A DNA stretch of 64,000 nt, from the NCBI RefSeq assembly GCF_022346605.1, contig NZ_JAKRNT010000006.1:62001-126000 (forward strand). The letters run 5' to 3'. Source of the stretch: Sporosarcina sp. ACRSL (GTDB taxonomy: Bacteria; Bacillota; Bacilli; Bacillales_A; Planococcaceae). Below are positions 14,973-23,773 of this stretch, piece after piece. The translations under genes were made by a program, and so were the position numbers. Each line of letters starts with the position of its first letter. Position 1 is the stretch's first letter. The notes under the pieces were generated by a model. That model was not told the origin of the DNA. It saw only the letters and a program-made list of their open reading frames with translations, and did not search any database.

Positions 14973-15812
14973 CTATATTTTGGATATTTTTTTCTCTATT
15001 ATACTATTACAATGTGTGATCAAAAATTTTGAGAATCTTAGAGTTTTATCAATTCGCTCCATATCTGAACTGAAAATATTTACCTTTATACCTTTACGTA
15101 TATTCATTGCTTCCTCTATGATACTGTGCCATTCCACTGGAATTTGCGTTAATCCATATTCACCAGCGTCCAACTTAGAAACAATATCGTACTCTTTTAG
15201 TGTAAAGAACTGACGTAGTAATCCAAGAACGTTCCATTCTATTTCAAAATCAATTTTGTCCGTAGGCATCGTAACTAAGTCAGTAATTGAATTCTCCGCA
15301 GTTTTAATCCTATTAGCCCAATATGTATTCATATTTCTAAGTACATAAGAAGATAATTGTTGTGGTTGAATATCAAACTCAAAGTCTTTGGGGTCTGGTC
15401 CTATAATGTTGATTCCATTATTTTTTAACACCCACCAAGTTACAGGGTTAAAATTAAAGTAATCACCGTAACATAGTTTTTCATTGTTATAAAATTGATA
15501 TTTACAGTTAAAATCACTGCTATTAGTATAGAGTTTTCCCATATCGCTCCAATTGATATAAACTCCGTCCAATTCTGGTTTTTTGTATTTTTTTGCAATC
15601 GTTGAATGAATATAAGATAAAGCACTCGAATCTTTCTCGGCTAAAGGACGGTTTGTTATAGTGATAAAGTCAATATCACTTGAATCTTCAACATACGCAT
15701 TCAGTGCAATAGAACCATGTATATATAACCCTTCTATTGTTTCAGGCAAATGTTCATTAAATAAGGTAATATACTCATTTATTACTGAATCGACTATACG
15801 TGGAATTGCCAT
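14973..15812 (-). CDS. AadA-like nucleotidyltransferase
   Basis: A 279-residue protein with the nucleotidyltransferase motif YIHGSIALNA at residues 30-39 and SSDIDF with metal-binding Asp46 and Asp48. A helical C-terminal half with VLGLLRQFFTLKEYDIVSK follows. The layout (NTP_transf domain plus DUF4111-type domain) is that of streptomycin/spectinomycin adenylyltransferases (AadA, ANT(9)). A resistance role is not established, since many relatives have unknown substrates. ATG at 15812 is chosen because AGGGGG lies 6 nt upstream; a longer frame exists but has no such site. It shares a cassette with the NUDIX gene upstream. Confidence 0.75.
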   Translation of the reverse strand: MAIPRIVDSVINEYITLFNEHLPETIEGLYIHGSIALNAYVEDSSDIDFITITNRPLAEKDSSALSYIHSTIAKKYKKPELDGVYINWSDMGKLYTNSSDFNCKYQFYNNEKLCYGDYFNFNPVTWWVLKNNGINIIGPDPKDFEFDIQPQQLSSYVLRNMNTYWANRIKTAENSITDLVTMPTDKIDFEIEWNVLGLLRQFFTLKEYDIVSKLDAGEYGLTQIPVEWHSIIEEAMNIRKGIKVNIFSSDMERIDKTLRFSKFLITHCNSIIEKKISKI

Positions 15813-15882
15813 TAATATCCCCCTAATTGTTTGGTTTTTATTTCTATATTTTAAGACAATATTTTTTAGAAACAACTTTATA

Positions 15883-16368
15883 TTAATTTTCAATACGCAA
15901 ATATTCGGGAGGTTTTCTCAATACAAAATGTTTTTCAATAGACATAAGGACTTCATCGTTTCCAGGTAATGAAACCGTGCCAATCGCCTCTTTAAACGAT
16001 AACCATTTATATTCGCTGTGTTCGTAATTTAACGTTACTTCTTGTTGTTCATCAACATATCCAACAAATACAGGTGCAACATATATATAATTTTCTTTTG
16101 GCGATTATATTTGGTCAAATTTATTAGTTGTGTATAATAAAACCTTTGTAATACCAGTTTCTTCTTTGATCTCTCTTAAAGCAGATTCCCAAGCCTTTTC
16201 GCCTTCCTTGATGCCTCCACCAATATAACACCAAACATTATTTAAAACAGAGGTAGCCCTTTTTAATAATAATACTTTATAGTCATTTTCTATCTTTCTT
16301 AATAGAACAATTGCAACACCTGTACACATAATTGGAATTTCACAATAGTTTCCACTCATACATTTCAC
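15883..16368 (-). pseudogene. NUDIX hydrolase with an in-frame stop
   Basis: The gene encodes a NUDIX domain with the box GGGIKEGEKAWESALREIKE then ETGI, which binds metal and hydrolyses nucleoside-diphosphate-linked substrates. After TTNKFDQI a TAA interrupts the frame at about 16105. The same frame then continues for 73 codons with family-like sequence (YVAPVFVGYVDEQQEV, EYKWLSFKEA, IEKHFVLRKPPEYLRIEN). A full protein would be 161 residues, the normal length, so this is a nonsense mutation rather than a frameshift. It lies just upstream of the nucleotidyltransferase with no repeat between. Confidence 0.7.
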
Positions 16369-16397
16369 CTCAAAGTGTCTTTTTGATTAAACTGAAT

Positions 16398-16490
16398 CTT
16401 ATTGAACAAATCTGCCCCTTTAGTTCAATAACTTCAACAAAAAATGGCATTAATCCTTCTTGGATCAACGCCCTCCGTTAGTTATAGATA
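16398..16490 (-). repeat. Cassette repeat (A+B), GGATC hairpin variant
   Basis: Site A is at 16398-16432 and B at 16459-16490. The terminator is GGCATTAATCC/GGATCAACGCC with A-run, a different stem from most repeats but shared with 28757. Confidence 0.75.
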
Positions 16491-16514
16491 ATACTTACAC
16501 AATAATTGCATAGG

Positions 16515-16802
16515 TCATAATTTCTTACGTTTTCGTTCTAAAAATATAGGTGCTATATTTAGCAAGATAGAAACAATTGTCAAAAACCAAAATGCCCTTG
16601 CCATACCAGGTAGTACATCCGATAAAGCCGCCCAATCTTCCACTTTTACCCACCGAGTTAGATAACTGTAATCTGCACAAATTGTTAATGCTGTAAATGA
16701 TAATGCCATCGCCATAGCAAGTTTATAATCCTTTCCTGCTGCATACAAAGAAAGATTTATAACAGTTACTACTATTGCAATAACCCCTAATATTAACCAC
16801 AT
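16515..16802 (-). CDS. Small three-helix membrane protein
   Basis: A 95-residue protein with three hydrophobic helices (about 1-18, 27-45 and 68-88) and a basic C-terminus ERKRKK. ATG at 16802 is preferred because GGGGG lies 7 nt upstream; an upstream ATG at 16820 would add six residues. No family recognised. Confidence 0.7.
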   Translation of the reverse strand: MWLILGVIAIVVTVINLSLYAAGKDYKLAMAMALSFTALTICADYSYLTRWVKVEDWAALSDVLPGMARAFWFLTIVSILLNIAPIFLERKRKKL

Positions 16803-16930
16803 AACTATACCCCCATTCATTTTTGCTTATGTCGTGCAATAATACTAGTGCGTTGTCTCAATTTTCGCATCCTTTTTTATTAGACATTAATACGTTAAAT
16901 CTATAGTAAATGCTCCTCCTTTTGTGATTT

Positions 16931-17024
16931 CTTATTAAACAAACCTGCCGCGTTAGTTCAATAAGAACTTTGATCCGTCTTAGTAACCCAATGTTCTTCT
17001 AGTAAAGCACCCGTTAGTAGAAGA
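16931..17024 (-). repeat. Cassette recombination-site repeat (A+B)
   Basis: Site A is at 16931-16965 and B at 16996-17024. The middle (TTTGATCCGTCTTAGTAACC) is the weak-hairpin variant. The stop codon of the next gene is the TTA of the B core (CCGTTAG). Confidence 0.8.
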
Positions 17025-17706
17025 TTGACACTACCAAATTATACAAAGAATGAATAATAATTACTGACCAAAGAGAATTACTTTTCTTATATACAATCCC
17101 AAATATAATACTCAATACAAAAACTGTTGCTATACTACTTAGAATAAAAGGGAATTCAAACAAACCTTTATAAATCCAAATAGGAAAATGAATTGATACA
17201 AAGAGTAAAGCGGTAATTGTATTTGCTATCCAGAATCTAAAAGAATCCATAAGTTTTCTTAATAAGAAACCTCTAAAGACAATTTCCTCAGTAATACCAA
17301 CCAATAGAATAGTATTAAGCCATTTGTTAAATCCTATTTGGAGATCGATATTATTTTTTAAAACGGTAAGATTTATTACAAAATAGAATATCAGAGCTAA
17401 GGATCCCCAACCTGCCCACTTTAGACCTTTTCTAAAGCTATGACGTAACTGTAAATAGGAAAACGGTTTGTTTTTTTCCATAATTTTAACTAACAAAATA
17501 ACAGGAATGATCCAAATAACTATTTTAATAGTGGCTGATGTTATAGCTCTTGGAACGGGGTCTATCAAATCTAAATATTGAACCAACCATAATTCTCTGA
17601 TACACCATAGTGCATAAAATAATAAGAAATATACCCAAATATAACTTTTAGTAAATTTAAATTCTATCAGAAACTCCCCCTCTTCATCTTCAATATTCCT
17701 GCCCAT
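17014..17706 (-). CDS. CPBP-family intramembrane metalloprotease
   Basis: A 230-residue membrane protein with about six to seven helices. The family motifs are visible: EExxxR as ITEEIVFRG at residues 139-146, a second-motif histidine in FVSIHFPIW (173), and IIHSLYN near 218. These are the metal ligands of the CPBP (CaaX protease/bacteriocin-processing, Abi) family. Bacterial members process peptides or give bacteriocin self-immunity; the substrate here is unknown. The gene ends inside the B site, showing that cassette boundary and coding end coincide. Confidence 0.85.
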   Translation of the reverse strand: MGRNIEDEEGEFLIEFKFTKSYIWVYFLLFYALWCIRELWLVQYLDLIDPVPRAITSATIKIVIWIIPVILLVKIMEKNKPFSYLQLRHSFRKGLKWAGWGSLALIFYFVINLTVLKNNIDLQIGFNKWLNTILLVGITEEIVFRGFLLRKLMDSFRFWIANTITALLFVSIHFPIWIYKGLFEFPFILSSIATVFVLSIIFGIVYKKSNSLWSVIIIHSLYNLVVSIFY

Positions 17707-17781
17707 TAGTTTTAGTGTATTACTTCACAATTCCAATAGAGTAATGTTATGAGACACAGATTTATTCCATAAAAAGTTAGG

Positions 17782-17859
17782 TCCTTATTAAATCCGTTCT
17801 ATTAGTTATATATCAGATATATTTATCTTTCATTAAGTAAAGCACCCACTAGTCATTTC
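17782..17859 (-). repeat. Worn cassette repeat (A+B)
   Basis: Degenerate A at 17782-17814 (TTATTAAATCCGTTCTATTAG) and B at 17827-17859 (TTAAGTAAAGCACCCACTAG). No terminator hairpin remains. Confidence 0.6.
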
Positions 17860-17889
17860 CTTATTTTTTCTAAATGATGAAACCGAAAC

Positions 17890-18648
17890 TTAGGCATCTC
17901 GTTTACGGTAGAATACAATAGCTACTGTAATAAAGATCAGTGTCCATACCATTAAAACACCTGTCCCTTGCATTGGTGTAAGGACATTTATTTCATCAGA
18001 GGAAGGTGGCATATACATATAATATCCTGCCGTATCCGGAAAATAATTTTTAATACTTGATAAAAAATCTCTCAATAATGGACTGACAATGAAATAATGA
18101 CCAAGCAGTATCACTAAAGCAGGAGTGGTTCGTCTGAGTAGAGCACCTATAGCTGCACTGAGAAGGGTGGTTAATGTTAGATAGCCGGTTGCACCTGCTA
18201 AAGGTTTTATCACAGCGTCTATTTCAATCACTAATGCTGTGTCTCTCATCATAATAAAAGCAGATAGTACACCTGATGCAGCAATAATAAACGCCATAGG
18301 AATGGTTACAATTGCCAAAGCCAAATACTTCGTGGATAATTGAAACCCTCGCCAAGGGATCGTAGTTAAAGTAGTTCGAATCTGTCCACCCGTATACTCT
18401 GAACAAGTAGCTAAGATACCAAGAATAATGAACCCTGCTTGAAGATATACCATAGAAGCAAGTCCTATTTTCAATATACTTTGCGTTCCTGCTGCCCCTT
18501 GTAGACCAGCAGAAGTAAAAGCTACGGCTAAAACTAAATTTAGAATGAATGTACCCAGAAGAGTGAGCCATATCAATGGTAATGTAACTAATTTTTCCAA
18601 TTCAGCACCAAGGATTAGTGTTATCTTTCTACTAGAAGAGACACTCAT
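17890..18648 (-). CDS. ABC transporter permease (ABC-2 type)
   Basis: A 252-residue membrane protein with about six helices. It has a large loop after helix 1 (AFTSAGLQGAAGTQSILK) and the Bacillales ABC-2 permease signature CSEYTGGQIRTTL. It is the last gene of a five-gene operon (response regulator, kinase, ATPase, two permeases) and overlaps the preceding permease by 4 bp. With the ATPase it would form an exporter, most likely for a peptide antibiotic or lipid-active compound. That is an inference from the sensor-kinase linkage. Confidence 0.85.
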   Translation of the reverse strand: MSVSSSRKITLILGAELEKLVTLPLIWLTLLGTFILNLVLAVAFTSAGLQGAAGTQSILKIGLASMVYLQAGFIILGILATCSEYTGGQIRTTLTTIPWRGFQLSTKYLALAIVTIPMAFIIAASGVLSAFIMMRDTALVIEIDAVIKPLAGATGYLTLTTLLSAAIGALLRRTTPALVILLGHYFIVSPLLRDFLSSIKNYFPDTAGYYMYMPPSSDEINVLTPMQGTGVLMVWTLIFITVAIVFYRKRDA

Positions 18649-19394
18649 GATGTAACGTCCCTCCTATGAAATACAATGGCTGCGACAATGAAAAGAACAG
18701 CTACCCAAGCAAACATGATTAAACCACCTGTGAATGGGGTGTGAAATCTGTCGCTCGTAAACATAAACATATCAAGGCCAGCCTTATCTGGTAAGTAAAA
18801 CGCTAATTTTGTAACCTTAGAAAGGAGGTAAGAGACTGTCACAACAGATGAATTTATCATGAGCACAGCAAGCGGGATAATGCCATTCTTAGTTAGAACC
18901 GTAATCCCAAATGCTAAAAGAGCAGTAAATATCCAGTAACAAACCGCGCCGATCAGTCTAGATGATTCAAATGCAGGGGCGTATTCACCAAGAATAAGAT
19001 TTGTTGCTGACACAGTTGTTAGAATAGCAACAATACAAAGCTGAAAGCTGATCACTGTCACAGCACTTGCTTTTGCCAGCAAAAAGTGGAAACGGGATGA
19101 AACAACGGTTAAACTCGTTGTAATCTGATTCCCTCCACCAGATTCACTGCTCTCTGTCAAATACTCACTGCTGACAGCAAGCACACCAAGAATAATGACA
19201 CCTTGCACACCAAGAGCTAAACCAATATAGCCAACTTCTGATAGCCGTGTGCTAACTCCAGCTATTATCCCCTCCTTTTGTGCTGTACTGTCTAAGGTAG
19301 CTATTACCGCTGGAGCAAATGCTCCAATAAGAAAGGCAAGCCAAATACCCGGCAGTGAGAATAATTTAGATAGTTCCGCGTTAAACGCTCTCAT
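18645..19394 (-). CDS. ABC transporter permease (ABC-2 type)
   Basis: A 249-residue paralogue of the downstream permease with the same SSEYL..QITTSLTVVSSR element and six helices. It overlaps both neighbours by 4 bp, so the three transporter genes are translationally coupled. The two permeases presumably pair as a heterodimer with the ATPase, as in BcrAB- or MutFEG-like exporters. Confidence 0.85.
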   Translation of the reverse strand: MRAFNAELSKLFSLPGIWLAFLIGAFAPAVIATLDSTAQKEGIIAGVSTRLSEVGYIGLALGVQGVIILGVLAVSSEYLTESSESGGGNQITTSLTVVSSRFHFLLAKASAVTVISFQLCIVAILTTVSATNLILGEYAPAFESSRLIGAVCYWIFTALLAFGITVLTKNGIIPLAVLMINSSVVTVSYLLSKVTKLAFYLPDKAGLDMFMFTSDRFHTPFTGGLIMFAWVAVLFIVAAIVFHRRDVTS

Positions 19395-20113
19395 GCAGTA
19401 TTACCTGAATTTTCAGACATAAGAGCGAAGAAGGCTTCCTCCAGCGTGGAATGATTACCTATTACTTCTTCCAATGTTCCATCTGCAACGATTTTTCCAT
19501 GATTAATAATCACCACATCATCAACAGTCTCTTCAAGCTCTCCCATTAGATGACTGGATAGTAACACCGTGTTTCCAGATTCGGCACGTTCACGTAAAAA
19601 TGTCCGAATCCAACGAATTCCTTCTGGGTCGAGCCCGTTTACAGGTTCATCCAAAACCAATATTTTCGGATCACCAAGTAGTGCAGCTGCCATTCCAAGT
19701 CTTCTCCCCATGCCCAGAGAATAATTTCCAATCCTTTTACCAGCTACATCTGTAAGACCTACTATTTCCAGAACTTCCTCGACACGTGAGCGAGATAATC
19801 CTGAGGCAAGAGCAATCCAACGCAAATGTGCACGTCCCGTTCGCATACGGTGAGCTCCAAATCCATCAAGTGCGGCACCTACCGTTGCTAGAGGATTATG
19901 TAATTCTGCGAATGGCTTTCCATTAATTAGTGCACTCCCTGAGGTGGCACGATCTAATCCAAGCAGGATGCGAAGTGTAGAACTTTTACCCGCCCCATTC
20001 GGACCTAAAAAACCAGTTACTCTACCTGGTCTAGCTTTAAAACTGATACCTGATAAGATTTCTTGAGTTCCACGACGTTTGACTAAGTTATTAATCGTAA
20101 GCAACCATAACAC
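19391..20113 (-). CDS. ABC transporter ATP-binding protein (BcrA/MutF-like)
   Basis: A 240-residue ATPase with Walker A GPNGAGKSS (37-45), ABC signature YSLGMGRRLGMAAAL, Walker B ILVLDEPVNGLDPEG and the H-loop LLSSHLM. The signature has GMGRR in place of the more common GMKQR, as in many lantibiotic- and bacitracin-type exporters. GGGAG lies 4 nt before the ATG. It drives the two permeases encoded immediately downstream. Confidence 0.9.
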   Translation of the reverse strand: MLWLLTINNLVKRRGTQEILSGISFKARPGRVTGFLGPNGAGKSSTLRILLGLDRATSGSALINGKPFAELHNPLATVGAALDGFGAHRMRTGRAHLRWIALASGLSRSRVEEVLEIVGLTDVAGKRIGNYSLGMGRRLGMAAALLGDPKILVLDEPVNGLDPEGIRWIRTFLRERAESGNTVLLSSHLMGELEETVDDVVIINHGKIVADGTLEEVIGNHSTLEEAFFALMSENSGNTA

Positions 20114-20196
20114 TCCCTTTCTGTTATGGTTCTAATTATAAAAAAGCAAAGTTAAAACTCGGTTATCTTGCTGTTTACTTTTGGGTTAACTTTAGG

Positions 20197-21207
20197 TTAA
20201 GCTCTACCAATAGCTACTCTTGTACCACTTTCATTTGATGTAAAGTCAGCTTTCAGCTTCATTTTTTTTAACATATAATTTGAAGCCGATAAACCAATCC
20301 CCGACCCACCCTCATAGGAAGAGTTATCCATACCTGGACCTCTATCTGCAACAATAATCAGTTCTTTTTCTACATCAACCACAATGTTTGTATATTTTCC
20401 CTCTGCTGCATGGCGAAGAATATTCTGAAATAAATTATCCAGAACTCGTGTCATCCATTTAGGATCTGCTTTCCAATAAAAAGTCTTCACTGTAGGTAAA
20501 TCAATATCTAATTGAATTTCTTTTTCTTCAAATGCAGGATACCACTCAGCGACAGATGCTCTTACTAAACGCACAATATCTGTTGAGGTTGGATGAAAAG
20601 GATGTTTGCCCGATGTAAGCAATGTATAGGAAAATAAATCATCCATTAGATCTCCAACTCTTGTAATCGTATGGTTCATCTCTGCTAATGAGTCTTGCCC
20701 TTCAAAACTCATTGCTTCTTTATTTAATCTGGAGATTTGTCCTCTCAAAATGGTAAGTGGCGTTCGTAAGTCGTGAGATAAATTCGCAATGAGTCGATGT
20801 CGTATTAATTCTTCTTCATATTCTCGCTTGCGACTGTCTTCAAGCTGCTCAATCATCCAATTAAAAGAACTTCCTAACTGGTCTATTTCATCCATACGAT
20901 CCGTTTGAACAGCTATTGGTTTAAGAAATGAATTATTATTAGCTGAAAATGACATGACTTCCTGTAAGCGGGTGAGGCGTTTACGAAGTCTCAAGAAGAA
21001 CAGCCAAGATATTACAACAAATGCGACAATAATAAAACCAAACAAAAGTAGTATGACGTAAAAAAGATTTAACGTATTCAGATTTTCTTCATTGATACCA
21101 GAAAACTCAACGGCCGGAAAGATGGTAGAAAGCAAAATTAGAGGAAAAAAGATAAATAGAAAATGCACTTTTAGAAAACGACGAAATAATGATCTATTCT
21201 GTTTCAT
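20197..21207 (-). CDS. Sensor histidine kinase
   Basis: A 336-residue membrane kinase. Two helices (about 14-34 and 48-72) enclose a very short outer loop, so it senses within the membrane. They are followed by HAMP, the HisKA box NLSHDLRTPLTILRG (phosphorylated His145), the N box NLFQNILRHA, and G boxes DRGPGMD and GGSGIGLS. The short sensor loop is typical of intramembrane-sensing kinases that respond to cell-envelope stress, often through a linked transporter. It overlaps the response regulator gene by 4 bp. Confidence 0.88.
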   Translation of the reverse strand: MKQNRSLFRRFLKVHFLFIFFPLILLSTIFPAVEFSGINEENLNTLNLFYVILLLFGFIIVAFVVISWLFFLRLRKRLTRLQEVMSFSANNNSFLKPIAVQTDRMDEIDQLGSSFNWMIEQLEDSRKREYEEELIRHRLIANLSHDLRTPLTILRGQISRLNKEAMSFEGQDSLAEMNHTITRVGDLMDDLFSYTLLTSGKHPFHPTSTDIVRLVRASVAEWYPAFEEKEIQLDIDLPTVKTFYWKADPKWMTRVLDNLFQNILRHAAEGKYTNIVVDVEKELIIVADRGPGMDNSSYEGGSGIGLSASNYMLKKMKLKADFTSNESGTRVAIGRA

Positions 21208-21881
21208 AGTTTCACCCGGTAGCCTATTCCCTTCAACGTTTCAATAATTTCTGAGGAATCTGGATGACGTTCCAACTTTTGACGCAATCGATGGATATGC
21301 ACCAATATTGTTTTATCACCAGTAATATAAGTTTCTTGCCAAATGGCTTCATAGATTTGTTCCTTGGGTAAGACCTGATTAGGGTGGCGTAAGAAATACA
21401 TTAAAATTTGATGTTGTTTCCCTGTTAATATAATTTCTTCACCTGTGCGTTTGTCGTATACCATTTGAACTTCTGGATCTACTTCAATATCATTGCCTAA
21501 TGAAATGCGCTCGGAATGTATACCACTACTTCGACGGATTAATACTTCTAATCTTGCAACTAATTCATCCGTATGGAATGGTTTCGTTAAATAGTCATCA
21601 GCAAATTGTAAACCATCTACTTTATCATCTATCGATGTTCGAGCAGATAACAGCAATATAGGAACGGCAGGAGCTGCCTTCTTTAATCGTTTTCCCACAG
21701 TAAATCCGTCTAACCCGGGTAGCATGATATCCAAAATAACTATTTCATGCTGATTTACTTCTCTTTCGGCCCCTTCACCTGAAAGCAGCCATTGAACTGA
21801 AAATCCTCGCTGTTCCAATTCTTCTTTTACCCAACTGCCTATTTTCTCATTATCTTCAATATATAATACGCTTCTTTTCAA
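21204..21881 (-). CDS. OmpR/PhoB-family response regulator
   Basis: A 225-residue protein. The receiver domain has Asp51 (VILDIMLPGLDG) as phosphoacceptor, Thr/Ser in LLLSART and Lys in YLTKPF. The C-terminal winged helix contains LTGKQHQILMYFLRHPNQVL and THILVHIHRLRQKLE-type recognition elements. It heads the operon and presumably activates the downstream transporter. As a 4-kb, five-gene unit it is the largest module in the array. Confidence 0.9.
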   Translation of the reverse strand: MKRSVLYIEDNEKIGSWVKEELEQRGFSVQWLLSGEGAEREVNQHEIVILDIMLPGLDGFTVGKRLKKAAPAVPILLLSARTSIDDKVDGLQFADDYLTKPFHTDELVARLEVLIRRSSGIHSERISLGNDIEVDPEVQMVYDKRTGEEIILTGKQHQILMYFLRHPNQVLPKEQIYEAIWQETYITGDKTILVHIHRLRQKLERHPDSSEIIETLKGIGYRVKL

Positions 21882-22050
21882 GTAACATCCCTCTCTTCAT
21901 TTTTTTAGTATTATTACATAGTAATCTAATTTCCTAGCAAAGAAATAAGCTTGCTCATCCATCTAATTAAGACAATTCCCTCTAAGTCCATATCTTTAAG
22001 TAACAACTACACTGTCAAATCATAATAATCTCTATAAACAATGGCTTTTT

Positions 22051-22131
22051 TCACTCTAGCACCTGTTAGTGAAATTAGAAAAAGGAGTACCTAAACAACA
22101 CATAAACTTTTACCAATGCACCCGTTAATAT
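22051..22131 (-). repeat. Two worn B-like sites
   Basis: CTAGCACCTGTTAGTGAAAT (22055-22074) and CCAATGCACCCGTTAATATG (22111-22130) are B-type cores without A sites. The second overlaps the 3' end of the next gene. Confidence 0.5.
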
Positions 22132-22574
22132 GGTTTATGGAGATTAGTATCTCTTGGCATAATTGATCTAATAAATGAAATGTCATTTTGATTAACTGAA
22201 TGTGCAAAGAATTCCGTTCCCCAATGCTCTGAGTTGAAAATGGATTGTCCATCTTTACTTAAAAAAATGCTGAACCACTTTAGTCTTCCCTTGTTAGTTA
22301 CGCTGTTTCTCAAAATATATTCTGCAATTTCAGGTATTAAATTCCCTTTATAGTAAGTCAATTTGAGCTTCGTAGGTATTTCCGTAAGATTGGAAAAGTA
22401 ACTGATTTCTTCTATTACTTGTTTCTCATCGAACCACGAATGTATTTCTATGGTGTCTGAGCTTTTCAAGAAATATTCCATCAATGGAATCCAATAATCA
22501 TAGTTAGCAGTCATTGGGAAGCTGTCATTTTCTATCGAAAATGTAGGTATAGAAAAGTACAATCGGTAATTCAT
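22125..22574 (-). CDS. Unknown 149-residue soluble protein
   Basis: No family recognised. No signal peptide or membrane segment. It has alternating hydrophobic strands and helices (YDYWIPLMEYFLKSSDTIEI, WFSIFLSKDGQSIFNSEHWG, FAHSVNQNDISFI) suggesting a compact alpha/beta domain. The 3' end overlaps a worn B site. Single-gene cassette. Confidence 0.65.
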   Translation of the reverse strand: MNYRLYFSIPTFSIENDSFPMTANYDYWIPLMEYFLKSSDTIEIHSWFDEKQVIEEISYFSNLTEIPTKLKLTYYKGNLIPEIAEYILRNSVTNKGRLKWFSIFLSKDGQSIFNSEHWGTEFFAHSVNQNDISFIRSIMPRDTNLHKPY

Positions 22575-22607
22575 AAATTAACACCCTCTATTGTTTTACT
22601 TTGATTT

Positions 22608-22682
22608 CTTGTTCAACTAAACTGCCTCGTTAGTTCAAAAACTTTACTCCTTCTTAAAGTAAAACACCCATTAGTGAATAAG
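22608..22682 (-). repeat. Cassette recombination-site repeat (A+B)
   Basis: Site A is at 22608-22642 and B at 22650-22682. Between them AACTTTACT pairs with AGTAAA to form a weak terminator hairpin. Confidence 0.75.
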
Positions 22683-22684
22683 AC

Positions 22685-23125
22685 TTACTTAACTTCGATT
22701 ACAAAGGCATAACTCGAACTTCCCTTTTCCCAATGCGCGGAAACATTATAAATATAAACACCTTTTTCTCTTGGCACTACTACTACATTGTCATGTAACG
22801 GTACATTTTCCACTTCATCGTTACTAAACCATATGGATGTGACCAACGAATTTTCTTGTGGTTTACGATTAAATTCTATTGTTAATTCAGCTCCAGGTGA
22901 TACAGCAACAGGTGTAAGTTCGTGATGTTTAATAAGTTCCGGTGGGGTAATCATATCAACACATTGCTGCTTCATAAGTCCATTCCAACAATAAGAGCCT
23001 TGTGCCGATTCTACAGTTTTCTTTTCAATAGTTATAGTTGGTTTAGGTGGTGTAAGGTTAACTATAAAATAAATCCCTGCTACTAACACACCCACTGCTA
23101 CTAAAGAAATTAGAACCTTTTTCAT
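22685..23125 (-). CDS. Membrane-anchored extracytoplasmic beta-rich protein
   Basis: A 146-residue protein with an N-terminal anchor (residues 4-24) and a beta-sandwich-like outer part. Cys46 and Cys55 (GSYCWNGLMKQQCVD) could form a disulfide. The end, KGVYIYNVSAHWEKGSSSYAF, is a strand pattern typical of small Ig-like Bacillales proteins. Function unknown. GGGGGAAGTT precedes the ATG. Confidence 0.7.
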   Translation of the reverse strand: MKKVLISLVAVGVLVAGIYFIVNLTPPKPTITIEKKTVESAQGSYCWNGLMKQQCVDMITPPELIKHHELTPVAVSPGAELTIEFNRKPQENSLVTSIWFSNDEVENVPLHDNVVVVPREKGVYIYNVSAHWEKGSSSYAFVIEVK

Positions 23126-23139
23126 AACTTCCCCCTTAA

Positions 23140-23197
23140 GAAAAAAGAGCTGTCTAAGCAGCTCCGATCTTGAAGTTCACCCGTTAATCCCTATAAG
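23140..23197 (-). repeat. Cassette repeat lacking A
   Basis: The terminator hairpin GAGCTGCTTAGACAGCTC with T6 on the minus strand is intact at about 23141-23164. A B site follows at 23168-23197 and no A site is present. Confidence 0.7.
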
Positions 23198-23621
23198 TCA
23201 GTTAACAACTTGTTGATTAAAACGTTTCCTTAATCTTTCATCGACACAGCAGATTACTGATGAATAAACAGTTGCCGGTATTAAAAAGTACCAATTCAAA
23301 ACCAATGAAGTCAGTGAATATAAACCTAGATTCAGTTATTAATATAACTAAGACAACGAAACTGATAGCAAAGAATAAATGGGTTACAAATGAGGCAATC
23401 ATTCTTTTCTTGCCCTCAAACCTCTTATTTAGTTGATCGGATAATATTGTTACAGGAAGTCCAAAGAATAAAACAACCGGGGCAGCAAAAATAAGTACAA
23501 ATAACATTAAAGCGGGCACCTCGGTCAGGTCACTTCCTTCTACAATCATAAAACAAAAACCAATAATAGGAGTGGAAATTAGTATCGTCCAAATAAACGA
23601 CAGCATTTTCCGTTTAAACAT
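23198..23621 (-). pseudogene. Four-helix membrane protein, frameshifted
   Basis: The first frame gives three to four hydrophobic helices and stops after SNLLCR. From about 23310 the neighbouring frame gives LNWYFLIPATVYSSVICCVD and ERLRKRFNQQVVN, ending at 23198, a much more natural end. Removing one base near 23305-23320 joins them into about 141 residues. No family recognised. One-base frameshift, real or a sequence error. Confidence 0.55.
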
Positions 23622-23773
23622 GTTAGCACTCCCCGTCGCATTTACTCATTCCTTTGTTACTCAACATTACTCACTGTTTTCAGATCATAAAAACGATCAA
23701 AGTACAACGAAACAATTAACAAACTCATTAAGAATGAATCTATAATTTGCAAGACAAACCTATAAGGCGTTTT

